Shown here: in pieces, positions 1 to 8,424 of the stretch
Layout of the letters: each line of letters begins with the position of its first letter
Position numbering within the stretch: the stretch's first letter is position 1
DNA from: Acanthamoeba sp. SK_2022b
Taxonomy: Eukaryota > Discosea > Longamoebia > Acanthamoebidae
NCBI GenBank assembly: GCA_027943245.1
Contig: JANDJZ010001765.1
Span: forward strand, 1-36,596
DNA length: 36,596 nt
Reading direction: 5' to 3'
The notes under the pieces: model-generated
Database searches by the model: none
The model's input: the letters and a program-made list of their open reading frames with translations, nothing else
What the model was told of the DNA's origin: nothing
Position numbers and translations under genes: made by a program

Positions 1-18
1 AGCCGAACGGCACACTGC

Positions 19-47
19 AAAAAGCGCTCTGCAAGGAGCGCTTTTTT
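19..47 (+). terminator. Rho-independent terminator at the left edge
   Basis: Perfect 11-bp arms AAAAAGCGCTC / GAGCGCTTTTT around a 6-base loop, ending in a run of six T. It probably ends transcription of a chromosomal gene lying to the left of the window. Its T run overlaps the putative attachment site. Confidence 0.85.
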
Positions 48-50
48 CAT
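43..50. other. Putative ICE attachment site (attL core)
   Basis: The octamer TTTTTCAT lies 176 bp upstream of the integrase start. From memory of the Tn4371-family literature, this octamer is the core at which those ICEs integrate and which flanks them. The integrase family and the backbone genes further on agree with that placement. The sequence is short and could occur by chance; the right-hand copy is outside the window. Confidence 0.6.
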
Positions 51-226
51 TTCACCATGACTCCAGCACCGAACTTCGCTGGACTACGCCGAAGCCCGAT
101 ACAGCAGGTTTATCAATAACTTAGGCGAGTTCAACATATGCCGGTGCTTTCCGAAACCTGACCTGGCTTCCCCTCTGCTGGCCCCTACAAGGCTCCTGGG
201 AATCGGGTCTTTTCCGAGGAGTCATC

Positions 227-1426
227 ATGGCGAAAATCAAGCTCACCAAGTCCGCAGTCGATGCGGCACAACCCCAAGCGCAGGCCATCGAACTCCGGGA
301 CACGCTGGTGCCCGGCTTCCTGTGCAAGGTTACACCAGCGGGCCGCAAGGTGTTCATGCTCCAGTACCGCACGAACGCTGGCGAGCGACGCAAGCCCGCC
401 CTGGGCTTGTATGGGGAACTGACGGTCGAACAGGCCCGCTCGCTGGCCCAAGAATGGCTGGCCGAGGTTCGCCGAGGCGGCGACCCCAGCGCGGCCAAGG
501 CCGCCGCCCGTTCAGCCCCCACGGTCAAGGAGCTGTGCACCAAGTTCATGGAGGACTACTCCAAGCAGCGCAACAAGCCCAGCACCCAGCGCGGGTATCA
601 GGCCGTCATCGACCGCTGCATCGTTCCGATGCTGGGCCGTTTGAAGGTGCAGGACGTGAAGCGGCCGGACGTGGCCACAGCGATGAAGAAGATGGCCCAC
701 AAGCCCGCCGAGGCCAACCGTGCTTTCAGCGTGATGCGCAAGATGTTCAACCTGGCCGAGGTGTGGGGCCACCGGCCGGACGGCACCAACCCCTGCCGCC
801 ACGTCCCGATGTACCCCAACGGCAAGGCCACGCACCTCATCAGCGACGAGGACATGGGCAAGCTGTTTCGGCGACTGGAGCACATCGAGGCCGAGGGCCT
901 GGAGAACTACGTCATCCCGCTGGCGATCCGCCTGCAATTCGAGTTCGCCGGCCGCCGCTCCGAAATCGTGACGCTCCAATGGGATTGGGTGGACCTGGAC
1001 AACCGCCGTGTGATCTGGCCCGACAGCAAGACCGGCGGCATGTCCAAGCCCATGAGCGAGGTAGCCTATCGGCTGCTCGCGACGGCGCCGCGGCCGGAAG
1101 GCATTCCCTACGTGCTCCCGTCCCCGAGCCATCCGGGCAAGCATCTGACCACGGGCGAGTATTACAACGGCTGGAGCCGCGCCCTCAAGGCGGCGGGCGC
1201 CACGCACGTCGGCACGCACGGTATCCGCCACCGCTCGGCGACCGACATTGCCAACTCGGGCATCCCGGTCAAGGTCGGCATGGCGCTGACGGCGCACAAG
1301 ACCGTGGCGATGTTCATGCGCTACGTCCATACCGAGGATGATCCCGTGCGAAAGGCCGCCGAACTGGTGGCGAACCGGCGCAAGACGATTACTGAGGCGC
1401 AACGTCCCGCAGAGGTAGCAGCATGA
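227..1426 (+). CDS. int: ICE tyrosine integrase
   Basis: Site-specific tyrosine recombinase of 399 aa that would integrate and excise the ICE. An N-terminal DUF4102-like arm-binding domain covers about residues 1-90, a SAM-like core-binding domain about 97-200, and a catalytic domain about 210-385. Catalytic residues are visible: R243 (AGRRSEI), H331-x-x-R334 (HGIRHR), H357 (TAHK) and Y366 (MRYVH). GAGGA at 216-220 fits the ATG at 227. The next gene starts inside its stop codon (ATGA, 1423-1426). Its position beside TTTTTCAT and next to the ICE backbone supports the assignment as ICE integrase rather than prophage integrase. Confidence 0.93.
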   Translation: MAKIKLTKSAVDAAQPQAQAIELRDTLVPGFLCKVTPAGRKVFMLQYRTNAGERRKPALGLYGELTVEQARSLAQEWLAEVRRGGDPSAAKAAARSAPTVKELCTKFMEDYSKQRNKPSTQRGYQAVIDRCIVPMLGRLKVQDVKRPDVATAMKKMAHKPAEANRAFSVMRKMFNLAEVWGHRPDGTNPCRHVPMYPNGKATHLISDEDMGKLFRRLEHIEAEGLENYVIPLAIRLQFEFAGRRSEIVTLQWDWVDLDNRRVIWPDSKTGGMSKPMSEVAYRLLATAPRPEGIPYVLPSPSHPGKHLTTGEYYNGWSRALKAAGATHVGTHGIRHRSATDIANSGIPVKVGMALTAHKTVAMFMRYVHTEDDPVRKAAELVANRRKTITEAQRPAEVAA

Positions 1427-2559
1427 CCAGGAAGACGCATGCGGCGGTGCTAGCCGCACCCGCTGCTTTGCCTGCCGGCTACGCCGGCATCCACAGCGGC
1501 ATCGTGGATCTGCTTGACGCTGCGCGCCAGGCGGCGGCGCGCAGCGTCAATGCACTGATGACGGCGAGCTATTGGGAGATTGGTCGCCGCATCGTGGAGG
1601 CTGAGCAACAGGGCAAGCGGCGTGCGGGTTATGGTGAGCAGTTGATGGAGCGACTGTCCAGCGACCTCACACGGCAGTTCGGCCGCGGGTTCAGTCGCCA
1701 GAACCTGCAGCAGATGCGATCGTTCTTTCTGACCCGGCCAATTCGCCAGACAGTGTCTGGCAAATCTTCCCCGAAGCCCATGCGGCCGTGGCGGCTTGAC
1801 GAGCTGGCACAGGTCTTCACGCTGCCTTGGTCGGCCTACGTGCGGCTGCTGTCGGTCAAGGACGAGCATGCGCGCCAGTTCTATGAAGCTGAGGCCCTGC
1901 GCGGCGGATGGAGCGTGCGCCAATTGGATCGGCAGATCGGCAGCCAGTTCTACGAGCGCACGGCGCTGTCGAAAAACAAGGCGGCGATGCTGGCCAAGGG
2001 CGCGGTGGCCAAGCCCGAGGATTCCGTCGCGCCCGGCGATGCCATCAAAGACCCGTATGTGCTGGAGTTCCTCGACCTCAAGGACGAGTATTCGGAATCC
2101 GATCTGGAAGACGCCTTGATCCGGCGGCTGGAAGACTTCCTGCTGGAGCTGGGAGAGGGATTCACCTTCATCGGGCGGCAGCGCCGGTTGCGTATCGACC
2201 AGACCTGGTATCGGGTGGACTTGCTGCTGTTCCATCGCCGGCTGCGCTGCCTGGTCATCGTCGACCTGAAGCTGGGCAGCCTGAGCCATGCGGACGTGGG
2301 CCAGATGCACATGTACTGCAACTACGCCAAGGAGCACTGGGCCTACCCCGAGGAGAACCCGCCCGTGGGCCTGATCCTGTGCGCCGACAAAGGCCATGCG
2401 CTGGCAAGGTACGCGCTGGAGGGCTTGCCCACCAAGGTGATGGCGGCGAACTACCGCATGGTGCTACCGGATGCCGAGCTGCTGCAGCAAAAGCTGGAGA
2501 GCACGCGGCTTTTGCTCGAATCTCGCGCGGCACTTTCCCACAAAGAACGCAAGCCATAG
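1423..2559 (+). CDS. YhcG/DUF1016 family PD-(D/E)XK nuclease-like protein
   Basis: A 378-aa protein with an N-terminal DUF1016_N helical domain (about 25-170) and a C-terminal YhcG PD-(D/E)XK domain (about 210-360). The likely catalytic set is D266 (YRVDLLLF) followed by D281-x-K283 (VIVDLKLG), with a downstream Q/Y-rich helix (DVGQMHMYCNYAKEH). Members are often found in mobile elements and defence loci; the biochemical role is poorly defined. The ATGA overlap with the integrase suggests translational coupling and therefore co-expression with excision and integration. Confidence 0.88.
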   Translation: MTRKTHAAVLAAPAALPAGYAGIHSGIVDLLDAARQAAARSVNALMTASYWEIGRRIVEAEQQGKRRAGYGEQLMERLSSDLTRQFGRGFSRQNLQQMRSFFLTRPIRQTVSGKSSPKPMRPWRLDELAQVFTLPWSAYVRLLSVKDEHARQFYEAEALRGGWSVRQLDRQIGSQFYERTALSKNKAAMLAKGAVAKPEDSVAPGDAIKDPYVLEFLDLKDEYSESDLEDALIRRLEDFLLELGEGFTFIGRQRRLRIDQTWYRVDLLLFHRRLRCLVIVDLKLGSLSHADVGQMHMYCNYAKEHWAYPEENPPVGLILCADKGHALARYALEGLPTKVMAANYRMVLPDAELLQQKLESTRLLLESRAALSHKERKP

Positions 2560-2696
2560 CTGAGCGTCCTCGCGTTCCTCCGTCGGGCTTCGCTGGTTGC
2601 GTCCGAGCCTCGTGCCGAGTCACGGCCATTCGCCTTGATTCCTGACGCCTCCGGCCCTTGCCGAACCGCATGCGTTGCCCCAAGTAAGCAAAAGTA

Positions 2697-2722
2697 ATGT
2701 ACGATTGACGTACATCGTCAAT
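2697..2722. promoter_or_regulatory. Interlocking palindromes, candidate operator
   Basis: Two perfect 7-bp inverted repeats overlap here. ATGTACG-ATTGA-CGTACAT lies at 2697-2715, and ATTGACG-TACAT-CGTCAAT at 2704-2722. Each arm of one forms part of the other. They lie 69 bp upstream of the HTH gene start at 2791. An arrangement like this suits a dimeric XRE repressor and could autoregulate that gene. No experimental support. Confidence 0.6.
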
Positions 2723-2790
2723 TCTCTCGCGCCAACGCTGATGAATCACGGGAAGCGAGGGGGCGATAGCCTGTTCATTTTGAGGTCAAT

Positions 2791-3114
2791 ATGACTGCGG
2801 CAGTCCATCAACCGGGTGAAGTTCTCGCACAAAGGCTGGAAGCCATTGGCGTGTCACCGACTGAGTTGGCGCGCCAGCTTAGCGTCCCCGCCAATAGGAT
2901 TACTCAGATCATCAATGGCAAGCGAGGGATTACTGGCGATTCAGCGTTGCGGCTTGCCCACTGGTTCGGGGACACCCCGCAATTCTGGATGAGCCTGCAA
3001 GTGCAATCCGACCTTGAACTGGCGGAAGCTGAGTCGGGGCTAGCCATCAGAGCGCTCCCTACTGGTCCGGTCGTTCGCGGCCATAAGGCCCACAAGCAGG
3101 TGAAGACTGCATAG
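2791..3114 (+). CDS. HigA-like XRE-family HTH protein (orphan antitoxin-type regulator)
   Basis: A 107-aa protein whose HTH spans about residues 20-70 (ELARQLSVPANRITQIINGK), followed by the HigA-type segment WFGDTPQFWMSLQ. HigA antitoxins bind their own operator and neutralise a HigB RNase. Here no HigB-like ORF lies in the 231 bp upstream, and the downstream gene is an endonuclease, so the partner is missing or the protein is now a regulator. The 72-bp gap to the Mrr-like gene suggests it may control the restriction/ABC-3C cluster, as controller proteins do. Confidence 0.85.
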   Translation: MTAAVHQPGEVLAQRLEAIGVSPTELARQLSVPANRITQIINGKRGITGDSALRLAHWFGDTPQFWMSLQVQSDLELAEAESGLAIRALPTGPVVRGHKAHKQVKTA

Positions 3115-3186
3115 GAAAGGACTTATGACGGGGGAGAACAAAACCTTATCTCACGGTGGTGGGTGTGTTTGTAAGGAGAGCATCGC

Positions 3187-4182
3187 GTGACCGATGCCGC
3201 TACAGACATCACGTTCCACTATCCGCCGGAGCTGTTCAATCTCCTGGTGGATGTTGTCCCATTGCTCAACCGATCCAAACAAGATGTGCTTGTCTTCTTT
3301 CGTGGCGCAGGTGTGTCTGACACCACGACTGCGGACATAGCCGCTCATTTGAGAAGCGCGCCAAAGGACGTCAACAAGTACCAAATGGTGCGCACCGTGC
3401 TGGAGCGCCTCAACGCGAAGGGGGAAGCCGCTCTTCGCGAGCGACGTGAGGTGCTGCGGCGTGTCGTGGACTTTGCAAACTTCGATTCGTGCTGGCCCGA
3501 CGATCAGCTCAAGGCCAAGGGCCTTGTCGCCAGCATCCGTGAAGTCGTCAATCAGAAGGATGCCTTCACACGAATGAACAACGCTCGTGAAGAAGAACGG
3601 CGAGCGCGCCTCGCTGAGACGCAGCGAATCGCTGCGGAGAAGCGCGAGCGCACTTCCAGGATCGAGAATGCCAAGCAGGGTTTGTATGCGCTGTTTGGTA
3701 CTTCAGCGACGGCACAGGAACGCGGCAAGATGCTGGAGACCGCTCTCAACAATCTCTTCCAAGCCTATGGCGTTCTCATTCACAAAGCCTTCCATTTGGT
3801 CGGCAATGCTGGGGAGGGGATCGTTGAGCAGATCGACGGCGTGATTGAGCTTGGTAGCACCTTGTACTTCGTTGAAATGAAGTGGTATCGCAACCCGGTG
3901 GGAAAACCCGAGATATCAGAGCATCTTGTTCGTCTCATGTCGCGCGCAGAGGTTCGAGGCATTTTCATCTCTGCCAGTGACTACACCGATCCCGCGTTTC
4001 ACACGGTACGTGAGTTCCTGCAACACAAGGTCTTGATTCTTTCGACTCTGCAAGAGCTGGTGCATCTACTCGAACAACAGGACGACCTCGCAGAGTTCTT
4101 CACGAAAAAAGTCCAGGCGGCGCAGATACACAAGAACCCGTACTTCCGTCCTCATGATGGCCAAGGAGAAGGTGCGTTATGA
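3187..4182 (+). CDS. Mrr-like restriction endonuclease
   Basis: A 331-aa protein from a GTG start, with AAGGAGAG just upstream. The N-terminal half (1-110) is helical and unidentified. Residues about 125-165 are charged and coiled-coil-like. The C-terminal domain (about 175-310) has Mrr/REase-fold signatures: D217 (EQIDGVIEL) and E230-x-K232 (FVEMKWY), with a following helix-strand (RGIFISASDYTDPAF). Mrr-type enzymes cut DNA, often modified or foreign DNA. Its stop overlaps the next start by ATGA (4179-4182), tying it to the ABC-3C genes. No methyltransferase is nearby, so a type IV-like or system-internal role fits better than classical restriction-modification. Confidence 0.85.
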   Translation: MTDAATDITFHYPPELFNLLVDVVPLLNRSKQDVLVFFRGAGVSDTTTADIAAHLRSAPKDVNKYQMVRTVLERLNAKGEAALRERREVLRRVVDFANFDSCWPDDQLKAKGLVASIREVVNQKDAFTRMNNAREEERRARLAETQRIAAEKRERTSRIENAKQGLYALFGTSATAQERGKMLETALNNLFQAYGVLIHKAFHLVGNAGEGIVEQIDGVIELGSTLYFVEMKWYRNPVGKPEISEHLVRLMSRAEVRGIFISASDYTDPAFHTVREFLQHKVLILSTLQELVHLLEQQDDLAEFFTKKVQAAQIHKNPYFRPHDGQGEGAL

Positions 4183-5267
4183 CGGCGAGTTGGAAAAACA
4201 TCAACAAGCCGTCGAGTCCCACGACCGCGGTCACCGCAGCGCAGGTGGCGAACGGTCCCGTCATTCCACCACAGCAAAGGCTGTTGACCTACTCGCCAGA
4301 CGAGTGGGAAGGCTTCGTCGAAGAGTGGGCCTACTACTGTCTCCCGGCGAAGTACAAACATGTCCAACGCTTCTCGGGTGCTGGCGACATGGGAATTGAC
4401 ATTGCCGGATTCGCCGACGACAAGCGCCTCAAGGGTGTATGGGATAACTACCAGTGCAAGCACTATGACCACGCCCTTAGGCCCGGCGATGTCTGGGTTG
4501 AGTTCGGCAAGGTCATCTGGTACTCGTACAGCGGTGAGTACGCCGCACCCCGTCATTACTACTTTGTTGCCCCCCGAGGCGCGGGCACATCGCTCAGTCG
4601 CCTGTTGGCGAACGCTGCGAAGCTGCGCGAAGAGCTGATTGCCAACTGGGACAAGCACGTAAAGGACGAGATCACGGGCACACAAGCGGTGCCGCTCGAT
4701 GCAACGCTCCGCGCCTATGTGGATGCCTTCGACTTCTCTATCTTCGACGCCAAGACAGCGCTCCAACTTGTTGACGATCACCGCGCCACGCCGGTTCATA
4801 CAGCGCGCTTTGGCGGTGGGTTACCAGCGCGGCCTGCTTCCGAAAAGCCGCCCCAGGAAGTCGCCGCCACCGAGAGCCGTTATGTGACGCAATTGCTCGG
4901 CGCATATGGCGAGCACACGGGGTCGATCGTGACCCATCCCTCGGCCCTGTCCGTACCAAAGCTCAAGGATCATTTCCGTCGCCAGCGCGAAGCGTTCTAT
5001 GAGGCGGAGTCGCTGCGCGTCTTTGCCCGCGATAGTGTGCCGCCTGGCACCTTTGAATCCTTGCTCGATGACATCCACGGCGGCGTCATCGACACGCACG
5101 ACGCGAACCATGCTGATGGCTACGAAAAGGTCTGTGCCGTCACCAAGGCTGCTCGCGATATGCAAATCACGGCGAACGCCCTCATCACCTGTACGAACCC
5201 CAAAGATAGAGATGGAATCTGCCATCAACTCGCGAATGAGGATCGCCTGCGGTGGACACGATCATGA
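4179..5267 (+). CDS. ABC-3C system effector with N-terminal REase-like domain
   Basis: A 362-aa protein. Residues about 38-160 look like a PD-(D/E)XK nuclease domain: F65-SGAGDMGID74 followed by Y91-Q92-C93-K94, a D...QxK catalytic pattern. The C-terminal part (about 235-355) resembles the ABC-3C C-terminal domain (Y..QLLGAYGEHTGSI ... HF.RQREAFYEAESL), which in this system class links an effector to the ATPase. It overlaps both neighbours by ATGA. Function as a DNA-directed immunity effector is inferred from the class described by the Aravind group; I cannot confirm the fold without profile search. Confidence 0.75.
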   Translation: MTASWKNINKPSSPTTAVTAAQVANGPVIPPQQRLLTYSPDEWEGFVEEWAYYCLPAKYKHVQRFSGAGDMGIDIAGFADDKRLKGVWDNYQCKHYDHALRPGDVWVEFGKVIWYSYSGEYAAPRHYYFVAPRGAGTSLSRLLANAAKLREELIANWDKHVKDEITGTQAVPLDATLRAYVDAFDFSIFDAKTALQLVDDHRATPVHTARFGGGLPARPASEKPPQEVAATESRYVTQLLGAYGEHTGSIVTHPSALSVPKLKDHFRRQREAFYEAESLRVFARDSVPPGTFESLLDDIHGGVIDTHDANHADGYEKVCAVTKAARDMQITANALITCTNPKDRDGICHQLANEDRLRWTRS

Positions 5268-5761
5268 GCCTGGAACGCAAGCCGATCACATTCAATGGGC
5301 CGCTTGAGGCCGGTATCCGCGCGGTGTCAATTCTGGCAGCCGCCTTTCCGCAGACCTACGACCTTCAGCGACTTGTCGCCCTTGACTACCTTCTTGTCCA
5401 CACAGGCGATATCAACGGCCCGGACAATTTGCATCCACCGACGCCGATGCACTCGGCTGAATTGCTGGTGCGCCGCAAGCTGGTCGAGCAATCGCTACTT
5501 CTCATGATGACCCGAGATCTCGTAGAGCGCGAAGTCACACCCGATGGCATTAAATATGGTGCGGGCGAAAGCGCTGAAACGTTCCTTTCGTCAGTTTCGT
5601 CGAGCTATCTGTTGGCCCTGAAGGATCGAGCCACCTGGCTTGTCGAAACCCTCGGCGGCCTCACTGACGAACAATTCAAGGGTGTCATGCGCCGCTTCTT
5701 TGACAAGTGGGTCGAGGAATTCCAACAGGTCGAGCGGAGCTTGGGGGGCGAAAAAGCATGA
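5264..5761 (+). CDS. ABC-3C system middle component
   Basis: A 165-aa protein, read from the ATG at 5264 that overlaps the previous stop (ATGA). A GTG four codons upstream is possible but lacks this coupling. The sequence (RAVSILAAAFPQTYDLQRL, then a DYLLVHTGD segment and a PPTPMHSAELLVRR segment) matches the small helical middle-component family of ABC-3C systems. That family bridges the ATPase and the effector. Size, position and coupling all fit. Confidence 0.75.
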   Translation: MSLERKPITFNGPLEAGIRAVSILAAAFPQTYDLQRLVALDYLLVHTGDINGPDNLHPPTPMHSAELLVRRKLVEQSLLLMMTRDLVEREVTPDGIKYGAGESAETFLSSVSSSYLLALKDRATWLVETLGGLTDEQFKGVMRRFFDKWVEEFQQVERSLGGEKA

Positions 5762-7635
5762 CGGCCGCTACTCCCGGCATCCGCTTGCGATTTCTCGGCT
5801 TTTTCGGCCCGCAGAAGCCGCCCGCAACCGTGACTTTCGGCCCCGGTCTGAATGTCATATATGGCGCATCGAACACTGGAAAATCTTTCATCGTCGAAGC
5901 CATCGACTTCATGCTCGGCGGCAAGCCGCCCTTGCGCGACATTCCTGAGCGTGTCGGTTACGACCTCATTCTTCTGGGTCTTGAGACGCTGGACGGGAAG
6001 GCCTTCACGCTCTGGCGCAGCATGGACGGTGGTGGATTTCGACTCTACGAAGACTTACATCAGACGCCACCTGCGGCCGATGTTCGGTACAAGCAGCTTG
6101 ATGAACAGCACAGCGACAAGAATGACGAAAACCTGTCTTCGTTCTTGTTGGGCTTGTGCGGCCTTGGTGGCAAGCGTGTCCGCAGGAACTCCAAGAACGA
6201 AACCAACAGCCTGAGCTTTCGCAATATTGCGCGCCTGATGATCGTCAACGAGACGGAGATCACACAACAAAGCTCACCGCTCTTTGACGGCAATCCCATC
6301 GCCAACACGCCGAATCTCGCAACGTTCAAGTTGCTTTTGACTGGCACGGATGACTCTGCGCTGGTCGCCAGCAATAAGCGTGAGCCAGAGGAACTGTCGC
6401 GTGAGGCGCAACTGAAACTTCTTGACCAACTGCTCGACGATTACCGTGAGCGGCTCAAGGAATTGACCAAGAGTCCGAAGGAGTTGGAGGAGCAGCTAGA
6501 GAAGATTGATGCCTCGCTCCGTCAGCAGGCAGTCCAGGTAAATACCACTGAAGCCGAATTTCAGGAGGCCGCTGGGAAGCGGCGCGAACTGCGCAAGAAG
6601 CTGGAAGAAAGCCGTGAGCGACGTGCAGAGGTCGGGGCGATGCTTGAGCGGTTCAGCCTTCTCGATAAGCACTACGCATCCGATATCGAACGGCTGCGCG
6701 CTATCGAGGAAGGCGGAACCTTATTCAACGTACTGGGCTCCGGGTACTGCCCCCTCTGCGGTGCGGAGCCCACACATCACCGCACCGACGCTGAATGCAA
6801 TGGAGACATTGACGCCGTTGTTCAGGCAGCACGACAGGAGATTTACAAAATCGAGGTCTTGCGCGCTGAGCTTGCAGCGACTGTGCATAGCCTTGAACGC
6901 GAGAGCGGCAACTTTGACCGCAAGATGCCCAACGTAGTCCAAGAACTGGCATCAATCTCTTCGGCGGTTGAAGAGCTGATCGCACCAAAGCTTTCAACCC
7001 TTCGAAAATCCTATTCCGATTTTGCCGACAAGCGCGCCGAGGTGCGCGAGGCGCTGGGACTCTATGCCACGGTGCAAGATATGGAACGACGCCGCGCCGA
7101 TCTTGAGAAGGGCGCCGACGATGAGAAGGCCGGAACTCTCACCAACGCTGACATCCCCACTACCGTAGCTCATGGCTTTGCCAAGACTGTCGAGAGCATC
7201 CTGACGGGCTGGCATTTCCCCGAGGCCGGAGATGTGTACTTCGACTCCAAAACGCGCGATCTTGTCATTGCGGGGAAGTCTCGCAGCGCGTTCGGCAAGG
7301 GCCTTCGTGCCATTACACATGCGGCATTCACTCTCGGGTTGTTCGCCTTCTGCCGCGCGCGTCAGACGCCGCACACAGGATTTGTCGTTCTCGACTCTCC
7401 CTTGCTTGCGTATCGAGAACCCGATGGAACAGAAGATGATTTGACCGGCACGGACCTTCAGGAGAAGTTCTACGCCTACCTTGAAGCATTGCCCAACGAC
7501 ACACAGGTCATCGTGGTCGAGAACACCGACCCGCCTGATTCGATCATGAAACGCGAGCAATCACTGATGTTCGGTAAGAACCCTCATCATGGTCGGTACG
7601 GTTTGTTCCCGCATGCAACGAGCCCTGCACCGTAA
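5758..7635 (+). CDS. ABC-3C ATPase, DUF3732/SMC-like
   Basis: A 625-aa protein from the ATG at 5758 (ATGA overlap with the middle component). Walker A is GASNTGKS at residues 36-43. A coiled-coil arm spans about 225-305, a zinc-hook-like CPLC (C331, C334) sits at its tip, and a second coiled-coil covers about 350-450. The C-terminal DUF3732 segment has a Walker B-like VVLDSPLL (D546). This is an SMC/Rad50-like architecture shortened to one hook. In ABC-3C systems the ATPase is thought to sense invading nucleic acid and license the effector. It ends the four-gene coupled block. Confidence 0.85.
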   Translation: MTAATPGIRLRFLGFFGPQKPPATVTFGPGLNVIYGASNTGKSFIVEAIDFMLGGKPPLRDIPERVGYDLILLGLETLDGKAFTLWRSMDGGGFRLYEDLHQTPPAADVRYKQLDEQHSDKNDENLSSFLLGLCGLGGKRVRRNSKNETNSLSFRNIARLMIVNETEITQQSSPLFDGNPIANTPNLATFKLLLTGTDDSALVASNKREPEELSREAQLKLLDQLLDDYRERLKELTKSPKELEEQLEKIDASLRQQAVQVNTTEAEFQEAAGKRRELRKKLEESRERRAEVGAMLERFSLLDKHYASDIERLRAIEEGGTLFNVLGSGYCPLCGAEPTHHRTDAECNGDIDAVVQAARQEIYKIEVLRAELAATVHSLERESGNFDRKMPNVVQELASISSAVEELIAPKLSTLRKSYSDFADKRAEVREALGLYATVQDMERRRADLEKGADDEKAGTLTNADIPTTVAHGFAKTVESILTGWHFPEAGDVYFDSKTRDLVIAGKSRSAFGKGLRAITHAAFTLGLFAFCRARQTPHTGFVVLDSPLLAYREPDGTEDDLTGTDLQEKFYAYLEALPNDTQVIVVENTDPPDSIMKREQSLMFGKNPHHGRYGLFPHATSPAP

Positions 7636-7979
7636 GTAATTCGGGGCGCCATGTTTCTGTGCGTCCCCGCGTCGCGGGCCGGGCTTCTCCAGGTTCGCTT
7701 TCCGCTCATCCCTAAAGGGACTGGCTTCGCCAGCCTACCGCATCCCTGACGCCTCCGGCCCTTGGGGCCTGCGCGCTGCGCTTGCCTGTCCGTGCCTTCG
7801 ATGGAGGTCGGTAGGCGGCCTTGCTGTCTCCTTCACCGTATCACGGCGTTCTCGCCGTCAAGGGCGGCGCGCGCCTTGCGCGCTTGCGTCCTGGCGGCCG
7901 TCTGCGACCCCTGACTGCTTGCACTGCGCCGTGCTGACGACGGTTCCGGGCAATTCCGCCCGAGCAACCGGAGATCGTC
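7636..7979. other. Intergenic stretch, GC-rich mosaic repeat fragments
   Basis: No convincing gene. It contains the phrase GACGCCTCCGGCCCTTG near 7748 and a CTGCGCGCTGCGCTTGCC-type phrase near 7770. Variants recur at about 2644, 8774 and 8808. These look like pieces of the dispersed intergenic repeat family of this ICE. Confidence 0.55.
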
Positions 7980-8369
7980 ATGAACGACAAATCACACGTT
8001 TCGATGGAACAACACGTCTGCCTGGTCTGCGGCGTGGCCTTCGACACCGGCGCCATCCTGCTCGACAAGCGCCTGCGCGCGAGCATGGAGCGCCACACGA
8101 CGACAGGCTGGGGTCTGTGCGCCGAACACCAGAAGCTGGCCGACGATGATTTCGTCGCGCTGGTCGAATGCGACCCGCAGCGCAGCGGCTCGCCGAATGG
8201 CAGCGTGAAGCCCGAGCAGGCTTATCGAACGGGCCGGCTGGCGCACCTGAAGCGTCACGTGTTCTCCAAGATGTTCAACGTCCCGATCGAGGCTAACCAG
8301 CCTTGCGTCTTCGTCGAGCCGGGCGTCATCGAGCAGCTTGAAGCGATGGTGTCGCCGGCGGCGAACTGA
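7980..8369 (+). CDS. Conserved ICE protein, zinc-finger-like N-terminus
   Basis: A 129-aa protein of unknown function. GGAG at 7970-7973 precedes the ATG. Residues 14-49 carry C-x2-C (CLVCG) and a later C-x2-H (LCAEH), which could bind a metal. The rest has no recognised domain. I associate proteins like this with ICE backbones beside DUF932 and ParB genes, as here. A good terminator follows at once. Confidence 0.7.
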   Translation: MNDKSHVSMEQHVCLVCGVAFDTGAILLDKRLRASMERHTTTGWGLCAEHQKLADDDFVALVECDPQRSGSPNGSVKPEQAYRTGRLAHLKRHVFSKMFNVPIEANQPCVFVEPGVIEQLEAMVSPAAN

Positions 8370-8386
8370 TCGCGCGTTGGCAACCT

Positions 8387-8424
8387 GGCGCGTCGCCCGA
8401 GAGGACGACGCGCCTTTTTCTTTT
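8387..8424 (+). terminator. Rho-independent terminator
   Basis: Perfect 9-bp arms GGCGCGTCG (8387-8395) and CGACGCGCC (8406-8414) with a 10-base loop, followed by TTTTTCTTTT. It lies 18 bp after the stop of the zinc-finger-like gene. Confidence 0.85.

Noticed and set aside
512..1459. Long open frames opposite the integrase, and similar ones opposite other GC-rich genes
   Set aside because: They are antisense frames kept open by GC-rich codon use, with no recognisable domains and no ribosome binding sites.
2560..2790. A HigB-type toxin gene upstream of the HTH gene
   Set aside because: No frame in this interval has suitable length or content; the space holds palindromes and repeat-like sequence only.
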